Below, in pieces: positions 8,934-17,843 of a stretch of 64,000 nt of DNA. Made by a program: the position numbers and the translations under genes. Origin of the DNA: Candidatus Thorarchaeota archaeon. GTDB lineage: Archaea > Asgardarchaeota > Thorarchaeia > Thorarchaeales > Thorarchaeaceae. The first letter of the stretch is position 1; each line of letters begins with the position of its first letter. The stretch covers positions 558,617-622,616 of the forward strand of contig SHMX01000001.1 in assembly GCA_008080745.1 (NCBI GenBank), written 5' to 3'. The notes under the pieces were generated by a model. It made no database searches, was not told the DNA's origin, and saw only the letters and a program-made list of their open reading frames with translations.

Positions 8934-10283
8934 TCATGTCACAATTATCTGTTTGAGTTCAGCAATCAGTTTCTTGGGACTGCCTGAGAGAATCGGATGG
9001 CCGATATCCTTCAGACGAACTCGGAACCAAGAATTTACTGAGAAATATCCGGAAGAGGTCATAGCTCCTACCGGAATGAAATTGATATCAGAATCAATTA
9101 TTGATTTGATGTAATCATAAAGTTGGACGTTAGAAGTACCACCTTCATAAAAATCGGTAACAAGAACAATAGCCGTGTCCTTAGGGTTTGTCACCCGACT
9201 GGCTGCCTCAGTCAATGCCGCATAAATGTTAGTTCCACCTCCAAGTTGAGTACGAAGTAGCGCCTCAAAGGGGTCATGCACCCAAGGAGTCAAGTCTATA
9301 ATTCGGGTGTCAAAGGCAAGAAGTTCTACTGCAACGTTGGGTACTCCAGCAAAGATGGATGCAAGAATGGAACACTGGACCATAGAGTCCACCATAGATC
9401 CAGATTGGTCAACCACTACAATGATTCGCTTTGGTCGTTTTAGCTTGGCTGTGTGATGATAAAAGAGATGATTGATATACAATTTCTTGCTCTTTGGGTC
9501 ATAGTACGGGAGATTTTTCCAAATCGTTCGTCGCAAGTCCAAATTTCTATATACCCGCTTTGGTGGCACGGAATAATCGATTTTACCAACAGGTGTCTGA
9601 GCCACCATCAATTTCAGAACCTCAGCTAATTCACGAACGAAACGACGTATGATACTCTTTGCATTCTCGAGAGCAACACCTGAAATATGAGACTTGTCTC
9701 GAAGGAGTTGTTCTACGAGACCCATGGATGGATGCAGCTTTTCTGCAAGTTCTCTATCTTGTAGGATTTCACGCAAGGCCATTCGTTGTATCATTTGGGT
9801 CTCAACAGGTTCAAGAGAGGGGTAGTTCGATTCACTACCACTAGTGCCATGCCCACCACGTAACGAGTCAGGAGGGATATTGAGTAAAGCAGCTAGGTAT
9901 TCAACATCTTCGCTCCATTGTTGGAACTGAGATGCCGTAATTGTGGAGGTGTGGGTGTTAGAGCCAAGAGTGTTTGAGAGGGCCTTGGCCTGGATTAGAA
10001 AGACTCTGAGTTGAGTTTCATAATCAAGAGATTCAATTTCTTTTCCGGAGTCTTCTTCGGGAGCTAAAACCAGATTGAATAGTTCCTGTAATTCAGGATA
10101 CCTCTGCAGCATAGCTGATATGGATATAGAGGGATTCAGTAAAATCTCAGGTAGATTCAGTTCCTCAAGTATTTGTTTCATGAAACTGGAGAATGGGGAG
10201 TCATCATCCACCTTGAATGTAGATGACAAAAGATGCCAACATATAATCTGGCGTTTCACTGTAAAGGTTCGTTCATCCATCAT
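8934..10283 (-). CDS. VWA-domain protein (CoxE-like)
   Basis: A 449-residue protein. Residues 1-280 are helical; residues about 285-449 form a von Willebrand A domain with an intact MIDAS metal site: DQSGS (Asp292, Ser294, Ser296), GGGTN (Thr351) and LVTDFYEGG (Asp377). Its ATG overlaps the TAA stop of the upstream gene (TAATG), so translation is likely coupled. VWA proteins of this type pair with MoxR ATPases, here the next gene, to remodel or load metal into a target complex. The target is unknown; DUF5682 and the SWIM protein are the candidates in the operon. Confidence 0.9.
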   Translation of the reverse strand: MMDERTFTVKRQIICWHLLSSTFKVDDDSPFSSFMKQILEELNLPEILLNPSISISAMLQRYPELQELFNLVLAPEEDSGKEIESLDYETQLRVFLIQAKALSNTLGSNTHTSTITASQFQQWSEDVEYLAALLNIPPDSLRGGHGTSGSESNYPSLEPVETQMIQRMALREILQDRELAEKLHPSMGLVEQLLRDKSHISGVALENAKSIIRRFVRELAEVLKLMVAQTPVGKIDYSVPPKRVYRNLDLRRTIWKNLPYYDPKSKKLYINHLFYHHTAKLKRPKRIIVVVDQSGSMVDSMVQCSILASIFAGVPNVAVELLAFDTRIIDLTPWVHDPFEALLRTQLGGGTNIYAALTEAASRVTNPKDTAIVLVTDFYEGGTSNVQLYDYIKSIIDSDINFIPVGAMTSSGYFSVNSWFRVRLKDIGHPILSGSPKKLIAELKQIIVT

Positions 10284-11671
10284 TACTTACTCCTGAGTAA
10301 TCTACTGGCTCGTTCCTTCAAAATTTTCACAGGGTTGTATCTAGATTTTCCCTCAAACGTGTCGATAAAATTGTACCCAGGGAAGATAGGCTCTGAGGCT
10401 ATTTGGTCGGATTTGCCTAATGAGAAGGGCTGAAACCACCAACATGTATTATCATATCGAAATGCACCAAAGATCCATTTTGACGTCTTCAGGGTCTTTG
10501 TATCAAGTTCCGGAAAGGTACCGGGAATTAACAAAGGAATTGACACTTCACCAATTTTAATGTGAGAAGTACCTGTACCTTTAATCTGAAAGGTGTCTGT
10601 AAAAATCATCTCAGATACATGAATTGGATGACGATAGAAGGCAGGCAATGTAAGAGGGGTGGAGTTGTTCGTTGGGGATTCTATCGAGTAACACGACGAC
10701 ATCATCTCTATCAAGTTAAAGGATTTGCCCGATTTCAAATGAGAATAGGATATTGTAAGATCACCACCCGGTGAGAGTTGACCATTCTCAATCTTGAGAG
10801 ATTGTGCAGATGAGAGTGCGGTAATCAGTGGTTTCAACTCGGGAAATAGAAGCCAGATATGAGATGTATCAATCACATCCACTTTGAACGAGCTCCGAAC
10901 TATCCGTACTGAATGTAAATCTTCCTCTGCTTTCAAAAGACCATAAAGTATCACAGAAACAAATTGAGTATGTTGCTGTATTTCGAGACCTAAGAGAAAA
11001 AGGTCACCACTCACAGATTTACAATCAACCTGTATTTTTGGTGACAGTGTCCTCATCATCAATCGACTCCATAGATCAGCCCATCGATGCTGAGGAATCA
11101 TGTCGATATTATGAATAGGTTGGTAATCCATTATCTCGTTGATGAAACCTAGAAGAATAGCATGTGTCTCATTCAGTTCCGGTATGGAAACCAACTTCTC
11201 AAGAGTGGGTATGAATGGAGTCATTGCATCTGCGCTTAGCCCATCAAATCCTGCTATGGCTATCTCAATAAGCCACTTTTTGACTGCGTTCAATATGCCA
11301 TTTTCGGACCCTTGAGTTTGAAGGGAGGAGAAGGTATCATCTGAAATGATACTAGCTCTTCCAAGAATTGTGGTTAGATAATGCTGGAGAATCTCATATT
11401 GTGCTATCTGCAATGTTGACCGTACCAATGCAATGGTTTCATATGCCTCATCGTTTAGAAGATTTTCATCGAATGCCCTGACTAATGCATGAACTCTATT
11501 CTGCAGACTTTTGCTAGGAACTGCCTCAGCAAGAGTTCTGAAGATATCGATATCACTGGGTTTTGCATGGCCTGTGCCGACAAGAAGCAAAGAATCGATG
11601 GACTCAATATATGTGTGTAGCTCCTGAAATTGCGTGGGAATCTCACTAAGATGTTCTAAGGTTGCATCCAT
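10283..11671 (-). CDS. Operon-linked helical protein of unknown function
   Basis: A 462-residue soluble protein I cannot assign. The first 200 residues are predominantly helical; the rest looks alpha/beta, with motifs such as FRYDNTCWWFQPFSLG near residue 410. Bacterial versions of this operon often carry DUF5691 at this place; I do not see clear similarity to it. It lies 10 bases after the SWIM gene and its stop overlaps the start of the VWA gene by one base, so it is an obligate member of the operon. It is probably a structural or substrate-binding component rather than a catalyst. Confidence 0.75.
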   Translation of the reverse strand: MDATLEHLSEIPTQFQELHTYIESIDSLLLVGTGHAKPSDIDIFRTLAEAVPSKSLQNRVHALVRAFDENLLNDEAYETIALVRSTLQIAQYEILQHYLTTILGRASIISDDTFSSLQTQGSENGILNAVKKWLIEIAIAGFDGLSADAMTPFIPTLEKLVSIPELNETHAILLGFINEIMDYQPIHNIDMIPQHRWADLWSRLMMRTLSPKIQVDCKSVSGDLFLLGLEIQQHTQFVSVILYGLLKAEEDLHSVRIVRSSFKVDVIDTSHIWLLFPELKPLITALSSAQSLKIENGQLSPGGDLTISYSHLKSGKSFNLIEMMSSCYSIESPTNNSTPLTLPAFYRHPIHVSEMIFTDTFQIKGTGTSHIKIGEVSIPLLIPGTFPELDTKTLKTSKWIFGAFRYDNTCWWFQPFSLGKSDQIASEPIFPGYNFIDTFEGKSRYNPVKILKERASRLLRSK

Positions 11672-11681
11672 GTGAATCCCT

Positions 11682-12152
11682 CTAGAAGAACCAGGCCATC
11701 TCTGGAATATATTCGTTCACAGACTCAACCTCAAGATAGCGAAGATAACCCAAGAACCTGCTGAAGACTTCACTTATGGATTCCTTTACTTCTGACCCGT
11801 GAAGTAGAGCCAGTATATTTCTTGCAGACTTGACCGATTCAGGATTAGTAGGTAATTTGAGATATTCTGCAACCTTCTTTGCACCAAACTGTTTGACTGC
11901 CTCTTCAAGTAACCATCTTAGATGTTTACAATAAGTACCCCGTAACCCACCACACCTTCTGTTGTTGTTTGTACTGCAATAGTAATCATGAGAATTTGCC
12001 TTTATGAAAGCTAGGTACACCCTTTCCTTGCTCGATCCTGACGATACCACTCCCTGCAATCGCCCATCATGCAGTTCGACAAAGGGAACATTATTGACTT
12101 TTCGTTTGTCGATTTTTGTTTCTCTATCAGAACCTTGTGTTAGAAATGACAT
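11682..12152 (-). CDS. SWIM-type zinc finger protein
   Basis: A 156-residue protein, first gene of the operon. The zinc site reads C59-x7-C67-x7-C75-K-H77 (YYCSTNNNRRC then GTYCKHL); the last C-x-H is canonical SWIM, but the first pair is C-x7-C rather than C-x-C. SWIM fingers bind DNA or protein. The ATG is preceded by GAGGTGA, a strong archaeal ribosome binding site, about 8 bases upstream. A 17-base inverted repeat at 12199-12215 overlaps the likely TATA region. The C-terminal half is helical and may contact the downstream partner. Confidence 0.8.
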   Translation of the reverse strand: MSFLTQGSDRETKIDKRKVNNVPFVELHDGRLQGVVSSGSSKERVYLAFIKANSHDYYCSTNNNRRCGGLRGTYCKHLRWLLEEAVKQFGAKKVAEYLKLPTNPESVKSARNILALLHGSEVKESISEVFSRFLGYLRYLEVESVNEYIPEMAWFF

Positions 12153-12198
12153 TCTTTTTCACCTCATAACTCACAGATTTGATGCCCATTTGAAGTCT

Positions 12199-12215
12199 AT
12201 TGATTTAAAATCAAT
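12199..12215. promoter_or_regulatory. Inverted repeat over promoter of SWIM operon
   Basis: ATTGATTT-A-AAATCAAT, 8-bp perfect arms around one base, lies 47-63 bases upstream of the SWIM start and includes a TTTTAAA TATA-like core on the minus strand. Its place fits either a TATA box with flanking symmetry or an operator that would repress the operon when bound. Confidence 0.45.
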
Positions 12216-12370
12216 TCGACAGTTGGTTAAGGACTTACACATATAAACCAAGCGGGATATACTAGAAAACGAACTAATTGAGTTCATAGGATTTGTACGG
12301 TTTCTTCCATACAATATCGCTTTTTCTTCGCGCCAGCTTATATTCATTCTAATCGAGATAGACAAGAAAG

Positions 12371-13063
12371 GTGATACCGTTGCTACAATGGACTCCAGAA
12401 ATAATTCAACTCATTCTTGAAATGGCAGAAAGACTCAATGAGAACCTCTATCCACTCTCAGTAATCATCCCATTTGCTTCCGCATTATCATTTGTCATCC
12501 TAATATTATATGCAAAGCAGAATCCAGGAAACAAAAGTAGTACGTATCTCAAAATACTTTTTGCAGTCATTTACATCTATAGTGGCTGGACAATCCTTCT
12601 TATGATATATGAAGAAGCTGCTCTTGCAATAATAGGTGGGGCTGCTATGTGGGGAATTGCAATATTGCTTCTTTTGGATGTTTATTGGAAAAAGGCCACA
12701 TTTACATTCTCTTTAGAATCCCATAGATGGGTTAGAATCATTGGTCTGATCCTCATCATTTCAGGCCTCCTAGTATATCCGCTCCTTGAGATAGCGACAG
12801 GTCACACATGGCCCGCAATGGTTTTGTTCACTGCTGAATGCCCAACCACCACATCTCTGATTGGGCTTTATCTTACTGCGGTGCCAAAGACAAACAAATT
12901 ACTTCTAGCAATTATCTCACTCAATGCAGCTTATACAGGGTTTGCGGTTGCTCTAGCTGGTTTTCTAACTGATGCATTGTATGGTATTGCGGGAGTGTTT
13001 GGGCTCCTTACTCTAATCATCTACTGGAGAGAAATATCATTTCTACCACTCAAAGAAGAGTAA
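12371..13063 (+). CDS. DUF6064-like membrane protein
   Basis: A 230-residue protein with about seven membrane helices. The block YPLLEIATGHTWP followed by ECPTTTSLIGLYL matches the DUF6064 family signature of a conserved Cys-Pro-Thr-Thr in a membrane helix. The frame opens with GTG at 12371, but that GTG lies inside GGTGAT, an excellent ribosome binding site whose best partner is TTG at 12380, four bases further on; the mature start may therefore be 12380. A TATATT element at about 12338-12345 would place the transcript start near 12368, which keeps the leaderless GTG option open. Function unknown. Confidence 0.75.
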   Translation: MIPLLQWTPEIIQLILEMAERLNENLYPLSVIIPFASALSFVILILYAKQNPGNKSSTYLKILFAVIYIYSGWTILLMIYEEAALAIIGGAAMWGIAILLLLDVYWKKATFTFSLESHRWVRIIGLILIISGLLVYPLLEIATGHTWPAMVLFTAECPTTTSLIGLYLTAVPKTNKLLLAIISLNAAYTGFAVALAGFLTDALYGIAGVFGLLTLIIYWREISFLPLKEE

Positions 13064-13070
13064 ATCTGAT

Positions 13071-13847
13071 TCACGTATACTCGAGCTCTTTTAGTTGAAC
13101 TTCAATAGCATGCTCCTTCAAGGACCGATGAAGGCGATTGAACCAATAAACTGCCCTAGGTCCTTGTAGGAATAGACACTGTGAGAAGCCAAGATTGTTA
13201 TCTAGGGAGGGAAGGAATACAACACCACCACGTTCAGTAAACCCATAACCAATATTGCATGGCTTTTTCATATAGAATAGACGAGTAACATCAGTAGAAA
13301 CATTACGTATGAGAACACTATCAGCAGAGAGACCCTTGAGCGATTCAATCACCTCTTTTGGAAAGACAAATTCGCTATCAATACTTTTGAAATCGGGTTG
13401 CCAGATTTCCAGAAGGGAGGTCTCAATCGCCATATCAAGTGCTCCACCAACACGAATATACTCAGGTTGATTGTAAAGCTCCTTTTGTAGACGTTCGACC
13501 AGGGTCAAAATATTTGTTAACACTTCAAATTTCAATGTGGTAAACTCATATTGCAACTGCTTATCAGGGATTTCAAGACGATGAGTTGATAGATATGAAT
13601 CCAATGCGACTCTGGAACAGACATCCATCATCGTCAAGCAATATTCCGAGTTTATGTTTGAAGTGTACAAACCCTCATGTTGAGATATAAGACCTGAATC
13701 GATTAGTTTTCTAATATGATCCTCCATAGTGGATTTATGAATATCAAGTTCCCGGGCAATGTCACTGAAACGCATGGCTTCCTTATTTTTAGAAAGAAGC
13801 AAAATGATACGCAAACGTGTCTCCGATGCAAGAGCCTTGAATACCAT
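13071..13847 (-). CDS. Winged-helix transcription regulator with effector domain
   Basis: A 258-residue protein. Residues 1-70 form an ArsR-like winged helix (VFKALASETRLRIILLLS, recognition helix near ELDIHKSTMEDHIRKL). Residues 80-250 form a domain like that of archaeal regulators with a DUF1724/FilR1-type C-terminal half, ending in FLQGPRAVYWFNRLHRSL, and probably sense a small ligand. It converges on the DUF6064 gene with 7 bases between stops. Target genes cannot be read from the sequence. Confidence 0.8.
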   Translation of the reverse strand: MVFKALASETRLRIILLLSKNKEAMRFSDIARELDIHKSTMEDHIRKLIDSGLISQHEGLYTSNINSEYCLTMMDVCSRVALDSYLSTHRLEIPDKQLQYEFTTLKFEVLTNILTLVERLQKELYNQPEYIRVGGALDMAIETSLLEIWQPDFKSIDSEFVFPKEVIESLKGLSADSVLIRNVSTDVTRLFYMKKPCNIGYGFTERGGVVFLPSLDNNLGFSQCLFLQGPRAVYWFNRLHRSLKEHAIEVQLKELEYT

Positions 13848-14148
13848 TTCATTATGATTGATTGAAGCCTTGTCGTTTATTATGACGCACCCAATTTTGC
13901 AGGTATTACCAATCGTATTATTTCTATTGAGTCTAAGATAGATACTCCTACAAGGAATCTCTTTCCAGTTTTGGCTGTATATTGCAACTGCTCAGAATCC
14001 CTAATCGTATAGTGGAATATCCAATTAGCTTGTTCTGCACGAAGGAATTAGCTTTCAAATGCTGCATTTACATATCATCAATAGCACTATAAGCAGGTAC
14101 GACCATATACTAGGTTGTGCCATCACGGGATTATGAGGAGCGAGTCAA
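13848..14148. promoter_or_regulatory. Divergent promoter region before the small GTPase
   Basis: About 300 bases without a gene between the minus-strand regulator and the plus-strand GTPase. A CTATAAG element near 14088-14094 is the best TATA box for the GTPase, giving an expected transcript start near 14116, and a GAGGAGCGA ribosome binding site lies 7 bases before ATG 14149. The part next to the regulator is A+T-rich with no clear site. Nothing else is visible. Confidence 0.4.
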
Positions 14149-15531
14149 ATGAGTCGGATTCTTAGAAGGCAATTCAAGGTTTGTCTCTTAGGGAATGGCT
14201 TTGTCGGCAAGACAAGTATACGCCGAGAATATTTGAAAGAAGGATTCAAGAGAAGCTATATTCCTACTCTGGGGGTTGACTTCGCTCAGAAGCAGACGGA
14301 ATACAAGGACATACCTACAACACTCGTTATTTGGGATATTGCAGGCCAAGAGGCATACAAAAGACTGCGACGTCAGTACTATCAAGGTTGTTCTGGAATG
14401 GTTCTAGTATACTCTGTGGTAGATAGACAGTCATTCGATGATGCAACCAAATGGCTTGTAGAAGCACACGGATTCATAGAAAAATTCCCACCATTGATTA
14501 TTGCCGCAAACAAGATAGATCTTCGTCCAACACATCTAATAGAGGAAACAGTTACCACCAAAGAGGGTCTGGAGTTTACCGAGAGGTTCAGAGAGAGATT
14601 AGGAACGCCTGTTATCTTTTTGGAAACATCCGCCTTGGAAAATATCAATATAGATGAGGCTTTTGAAGCGCTTACCAAAATGATGGTAGGAGATGAAGCA
14701 TTTGAGGAGATTGAATTAGAATATTCTACTAGACCAAAAGCATCAACATCCGAGGTAGAACCCAAAGTTTCAGAATTGCAAGAGTCTTTGAGAGAGGAAC
14801 CATCTACTGCAGAAGCAGATACACAACAAGCTGAAACAGTGGATAGAACAGAGAGCATCGTGGCAGATCGAACTGCCGATTCTGAAGTCAAAGTTGAAAC
14901 CAATGAAGAACCTACTGGCAAAGTAGCTGTTTCAAGCTCGGAAGCAACAGAAACCAGTAGCAGGGAATCTGTTACTGAGAGGTTCACACCAAGTTCAGAA
15001 CAAGAGGAATCAACAGCAAAGGTTTTCAAATCTGGGGTAGAGGTTCAGAAGGAATCTGTTGATGAAGATATAGAAGAAGTAGAAAAACCAGCAAGAGAGA
15101 TTGTAGAAATACCCTACACAGAAGATGGCGATTTAGAACCTATTACATCCTTACCTGCAGGGTCTCAATATCTAAAGGAAGAAGAAATTGGCAAAGCAAT
15201 GGCAAAGCTAGTTGAACTTCGAAAGAAATTGAAGGAAAAAGAAGATGAACTAGCTAACATTCTCTCAGAGGCAGAAAAGAAGCTTCTCACGCTAAAGAAC
15301 ACTGTACATGTCAAGAAGCTAATGTATGATCATCTGCAAGAACAACTTGAACAAACCCGAAAAGAATGGGCGGATGCATACGACGAATACGTAGAGGTTG
15401 ATACTGCCAAGAAGAAAGCGGTCTCTAAGAAACTCGAACAGATGAAAGATATTCGGGACCATATTGAGGAAGTCGGAAGAGGAATCCGGAAGCGAGTCAG
15501 TAAGCTGGATCTCAAGAATATGGCCGAATGA
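14149..15531 (+). CDS. Rab/Ras-like small GTPase with acidic linker and coiled coil
   Basis: A 460-residue protein. Residues 8-180 form a Ras-superfamily GTPase with every G box intact: G1 GNGFVGKT (15-22), switch I Thr40 (YIPTLGVDF), G3 WDIAGQE with Gln67 equivalent to Ras Gln61, G4 NKID (121-124) and G5 ETSA (159-162). Residues about 190-345 are a disordered Glu/Ser/Thr-rich linker; about 345-460 a highly charged coiled coil. There is no C-terminal Cys for lipidation, so membrane attachment, if any, goes through partners. Such expanded GTPases are a hallmark of Asgard archaea. No GAP or GEF gene is adjacent; the longin-like proteins further along are possible partners. Confidence 0.95.
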   Translation: MSRILRRQFKVCLLGNGFVGKTSIRREYLKEGFKRSYIPTLGVDFAQKQTEYKDIPTTLVIWDIAGQEAYKRLRRQYYQGCSGMVLVYSVVDRQSFDDATKWLVEAHGFIEKFPPLIIAANKIDLRPTHLIEETVTTKEGLEFTERFRERLGTPVIFLETSALENINIDEAFEALTKMMVGDEAFEEIELEYSTRPKASTSEVEPKVSELQESLREEPSTAEADTQQAETVDRTESIVADRTADSEVKVETNEEPTGKVAVSSSEATETSSRESVTERFTPSSEQEESTAKVFKSGVEVQKESVDEDIEEVEKPAREIVEIPYTEDGDLEPITSLPAGSQYLKEEEIGKAMAKLVELRKKLKEKEDELANILSEAEKKLLTLKNTVHVKKLMYDHLQEQLEQTRKEWADAYDEYVEVDTAKKKAVSKKLEQMKDIRDHIEEVGRGIRKRVSKLDLKNMAE

Positions 15532-15707
15532 AAAATCCAACGATAGTAAAACTATCAATATTTCATCAAGTTCGAATCTAATTGAAGAGGACAATATGGA
15601 GCTCTAGTATCATTGAGAATACGAAAGGTTTATTTGGATTCGAGAAATGAATTAGATAGACTTTATTGTTTTATGCATAGAGTCAAAATATATAGAGTGT
15701 TAAAGTG

Positions 15708-16406
15708 ATGGAAAGAAAGAAACTAGTAATGCTTGGTTCACTTCTGATGGTTTTCATGCTACTAGGAAGTTTATCTACAGTGGTGGCATTTGACCTAGAT
15801 CCAGGTGATGGCGGTACAGAATATACTAAAGCAGATGTTACTGTTAAATTCCAGAAACTCAGATGTGTTGAAGACACAGATTGGAATTCTGGAGCAGATG
15901 TTTGGATGAGAATCGATGGTCCTATTGACTATTACACATATTATGCGCAACTTGATATGATATATGGATTTGAGGGCGTGATTGATGGTGCGACGGGTTA
16001 CCCTGAAACCGAGTTAAAATCATCATTATGGAATGGATACGGAGCTGGTGGATATTTCGAGGTCACCTATCAGAATGTCAATCTGAATAACGATTTTGTT
16101 TTGAGATTGAGAGTTCGAGATGATGATGGGTGGTTTAATGATGAGCTTGTTGAATGCAGACTGACCGTCAAGTCACATGCATCTGTTGAAAGCAGCCGCT
16201 CATACAACAATATATTTGCACACTGTGCAGGTCAATATGACGCATATTTTGGTACGAATTACTACACCTATGGTTATGAAGACAGCTACATCAATTATGA
16301 ATGGATTGATGGAGCAGGGTTCTGGTTTGGCGGTATATCGGATGACTATCGATCATACACTTCAAACGGTCTGTACATTGATGTGTGTCTAAACTATCAT
16401 TTATGA
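15708..16406 (+). CDS. Secreted aromatic-rich hypothetical protein
   Basis: About 232 residues. Residues 1-28 are a signal peptide (KKLVMLGSLLMVFMLLGSL then a V-A-F cut region), so the protein is exported. The mature part is rich in Tyr, Trp, Asp and Gly, with repeated YxYxY patterns, as in beta-rich carbohydrate-binding or surface proteins; no family is recognised. A GTG at 15705 precedes the ATG used here; ATG is preferred. ATATATAG about 20 bases upstream may be the TATA box. A hairpin terminator follows at 16420. Confidence 0.7.
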   Translation: MERKKLVMLGSLLMVFMLLGSLSTVVAFDLDPGDGGTEYTKADVTVKFQKLRCVEDTDWNSGADVWMRIDGPIDYYTYYAQLDMIYGFEGVIDGATGYPETELKSSLWNGYGAGGYFEVTYQNVNLNNDFVLRLRVRDDDGWFNDELVECRLTVKSHASVESSRSYNNIFAHCAGQYDAYFGTNYYTYGYEDSYINYEWIDGAGFWFGGISDDYRSYTSNGLYIDVCLNYHL

Positions 16407-16419
16407 ATACAGAGATAAT

Positions 16420-16460
16420 GGTTCTGTGAAATCAGTCACAGAATCTCTCTTCTCTTTTTT
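16420..16460 (+). terminator. Hairpin terminator
   Basis: GGTTCTGTG and CACAGAATC form a 9-bp stem with one G-U pair and an 8-base loop, followed by a pyrimidine tract ending in six Ts. It lies 14 bases after the secreted-protein gene and faces the convergent yjbQ gene. Confidence 0.6.
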
Positions 16461-16500
16461 GCAATTCACTCTTTTCTCGACCAGATAGATGACCAAATAT

Positions 16501-16920
16501 TTACTCGCCAATGATTTTTATTAGAACACGTTTGGGTCTCCGGCCATCAAACTCACCATAGAATATACGCTCCCAGGTGCCGAGGTCAAGACGTCCCTTT
16601 GTAATGGCTACAACGACTTCCCGACCCATAATTTGTCGTTTCAGATGAGCATCTCCATTATCCTCACCTGTGCGATTATGATGGTATTGGCTGGTGGGCT
16701 CATGAGGTGCTAATTCTTCTAACCAACGTTTGTAATCTTCGTGAAGGCCGCTCTCATTATCATTGATGAAAACACTAGATGTGATATGCATGGAATTGAC
16801 TAGACAAAGTCCCTCTTGAACGCCGCTCTCAGAAACAGCCTCCTGTACCTGAGGTGTGATGTGAATGAGGTCCATCCGTTTTGGAACAGTAAATGTCAGA
16901 TATTTTGTGTGACTCTTCAT
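16501..16920 (-). CDS. yjbQ: YjbQ/UPF0047 family protein
   Basis: A 139-residue protein covering the whole YjbQ family. Signature pieces are [35 protein letters not shown] and [20 protein letters not shown] with the conserved His residues and the C-terminal GxRxRxV-type strand. Family members show weak thiamin phosphate synthase activity in vitro, but the physiological role is unsettled. Single gene, divergent from the MinD-like ATPase. Confidence 0.93.
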   Translation of the reverse strand: MKSHTKYLTFTVPKRMDLIHITPQVQEAVSESGVQEGLCLVNSMHITSSVFINDNESGLHEDYKRWLEELAPHEPTSQYHHNRTGEDNGDAHLKRQIMGREVVVAITKGRLDLGTWERIFYGEFDGRRPKRVLIKIIGE

Positions 16921-17042
16921 ACTTTACATTGGTTATTCGTTTGGTTTAAGCATTATTGAAGAAACAGCTGTGAATAGTTGTTCCGACCAGAAATAGCGAC
17001 ATCTTTAAGGAGATGCATGAAAGGGTAAAGAAGGGAGCTAAA

Positions 17043-17828
17043 TTGACAACGATTACAGTTCATGGTTTCAAAGGTGGAACTGGAAAGTCCCTCATTGCTA
17101 TAGCTCTAGGATATTTACTAAGCAAACAGGGAAAGAAGGTTCTTCTTATCGATGGAGATTATTTTGCACCTTGTTTTGATGCCTTCTTCCCTCAGAATGA
17201 CGATGTGAATCCCTTTACAGAATATCTGGAGGAGAAATCGAAATTCGAAGAAGTTGTTGCTGAAACTAGATTTCCAAATCTATGGGTGAGCTATGCACCC
17301 ACTCCGAGTTTCACACAAAAGATTCTTCAAGCAGATACCAAAACGCACGGAGGGTTTCTCAAGAGAATATATGCAGGAATCAAAATAGCTCGTGATGATT
17401 TAGGATTTGACCACATTGTTATTGACAACTCAAGCGGAATCTCTCTCGCTGCAATCAATTTCCTAACTTGTAGCAATCAATCTCTATTGGTAATTCGGCC
17501 GGTCCGATATGGAGTTGAATCAACCTACAATCTCATCAGTGCAATATACAGAAAACTCAGGTACGCCGACTCAAAATCCGTACGCCGTGACTTCCTAGTC
17601 TGGAATCAAGTACCCACTGATGAGGAATCCATAATCAATCCGGATATTGAGAGATATTTGAACCATTGGACCGATAAATTCTCTGAGGCAGGGATTCAGC
17701 TGGGGTCTAGAATACCCTATATTTCCGAAGTGGTTACATCCATGATTGTGGATAGTACACTAGATATAGAGAAAATAAGCAAGCCAATATCTAACTATAT
17801 GGGAAACCTAATCAAGTTACTTGGATAG
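17043..17828 (+). CDS. MinD/ParA-like P-loop ATPase
   Basis: A deviant Walker A ATPase (KGGTGKS), followed by the Asp box VLLIDGDYFAPC and the switch strand HIVIDNSSGISL. I place the start at TTG 17043: it gives the standard family N terminus LTTITVHGFKGG and has GGGAG five bases upstream. The open frame reaches ATG 17013, adding ten hydrophilic residues; this start is possible but its ribosome binding site abuts the codon. Without a ParB or a cargo gene nearby, the role (positioning, cofactor insertion or partitioning) is undecided. No C-terminal amphipathic MinD helix is obvious. Confidence 0.88.
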   Translation: MTTITVHGFKGGTGKSLIAIALGYLLSKQGKKVLLIDGDYFAPCFDAFFPQNDDVNPFTEYLEEKSKFEEVVAETRFPNLWVSYAPTPSFTQKILQADTKTHGGFLKRIYAGIKIARDDLGFDHIVIDNSSGISLAAINFLTCSNQSLLVIRPVRYGVESTYNLISAIYRKLRYADSKSVRRDFLVWNQVPTDEESIINPDIERYLNHWTDKFSEAGIQLGSRIPYISEVVTSMIVDSTLDIEKISKPISNYMGNLIKLLG

Positions 17829-17843
17829 ATTCGGCGCGATAAT

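Noticed and set aside
12171-12365. 64-codon minus-strand frame in the divergent promoter region
   Set aside because: It covers the promoter elements of both neighbours and has a random-looking composition.
14382-15029. Long minus-strand open frame (215 codons) antisense to the GTPase linker
   Set aside because: It is Ser/Val-rich because the sense strand is a Glu/Thr-rich linker; no start signal, and the sense reading is a clear GTPase.
15560-15585. GTTCGAATC, like a tRNA T-loop
   Set aside because: Flanking bases do not pair as a T-stem and no acceptor stem is seen.
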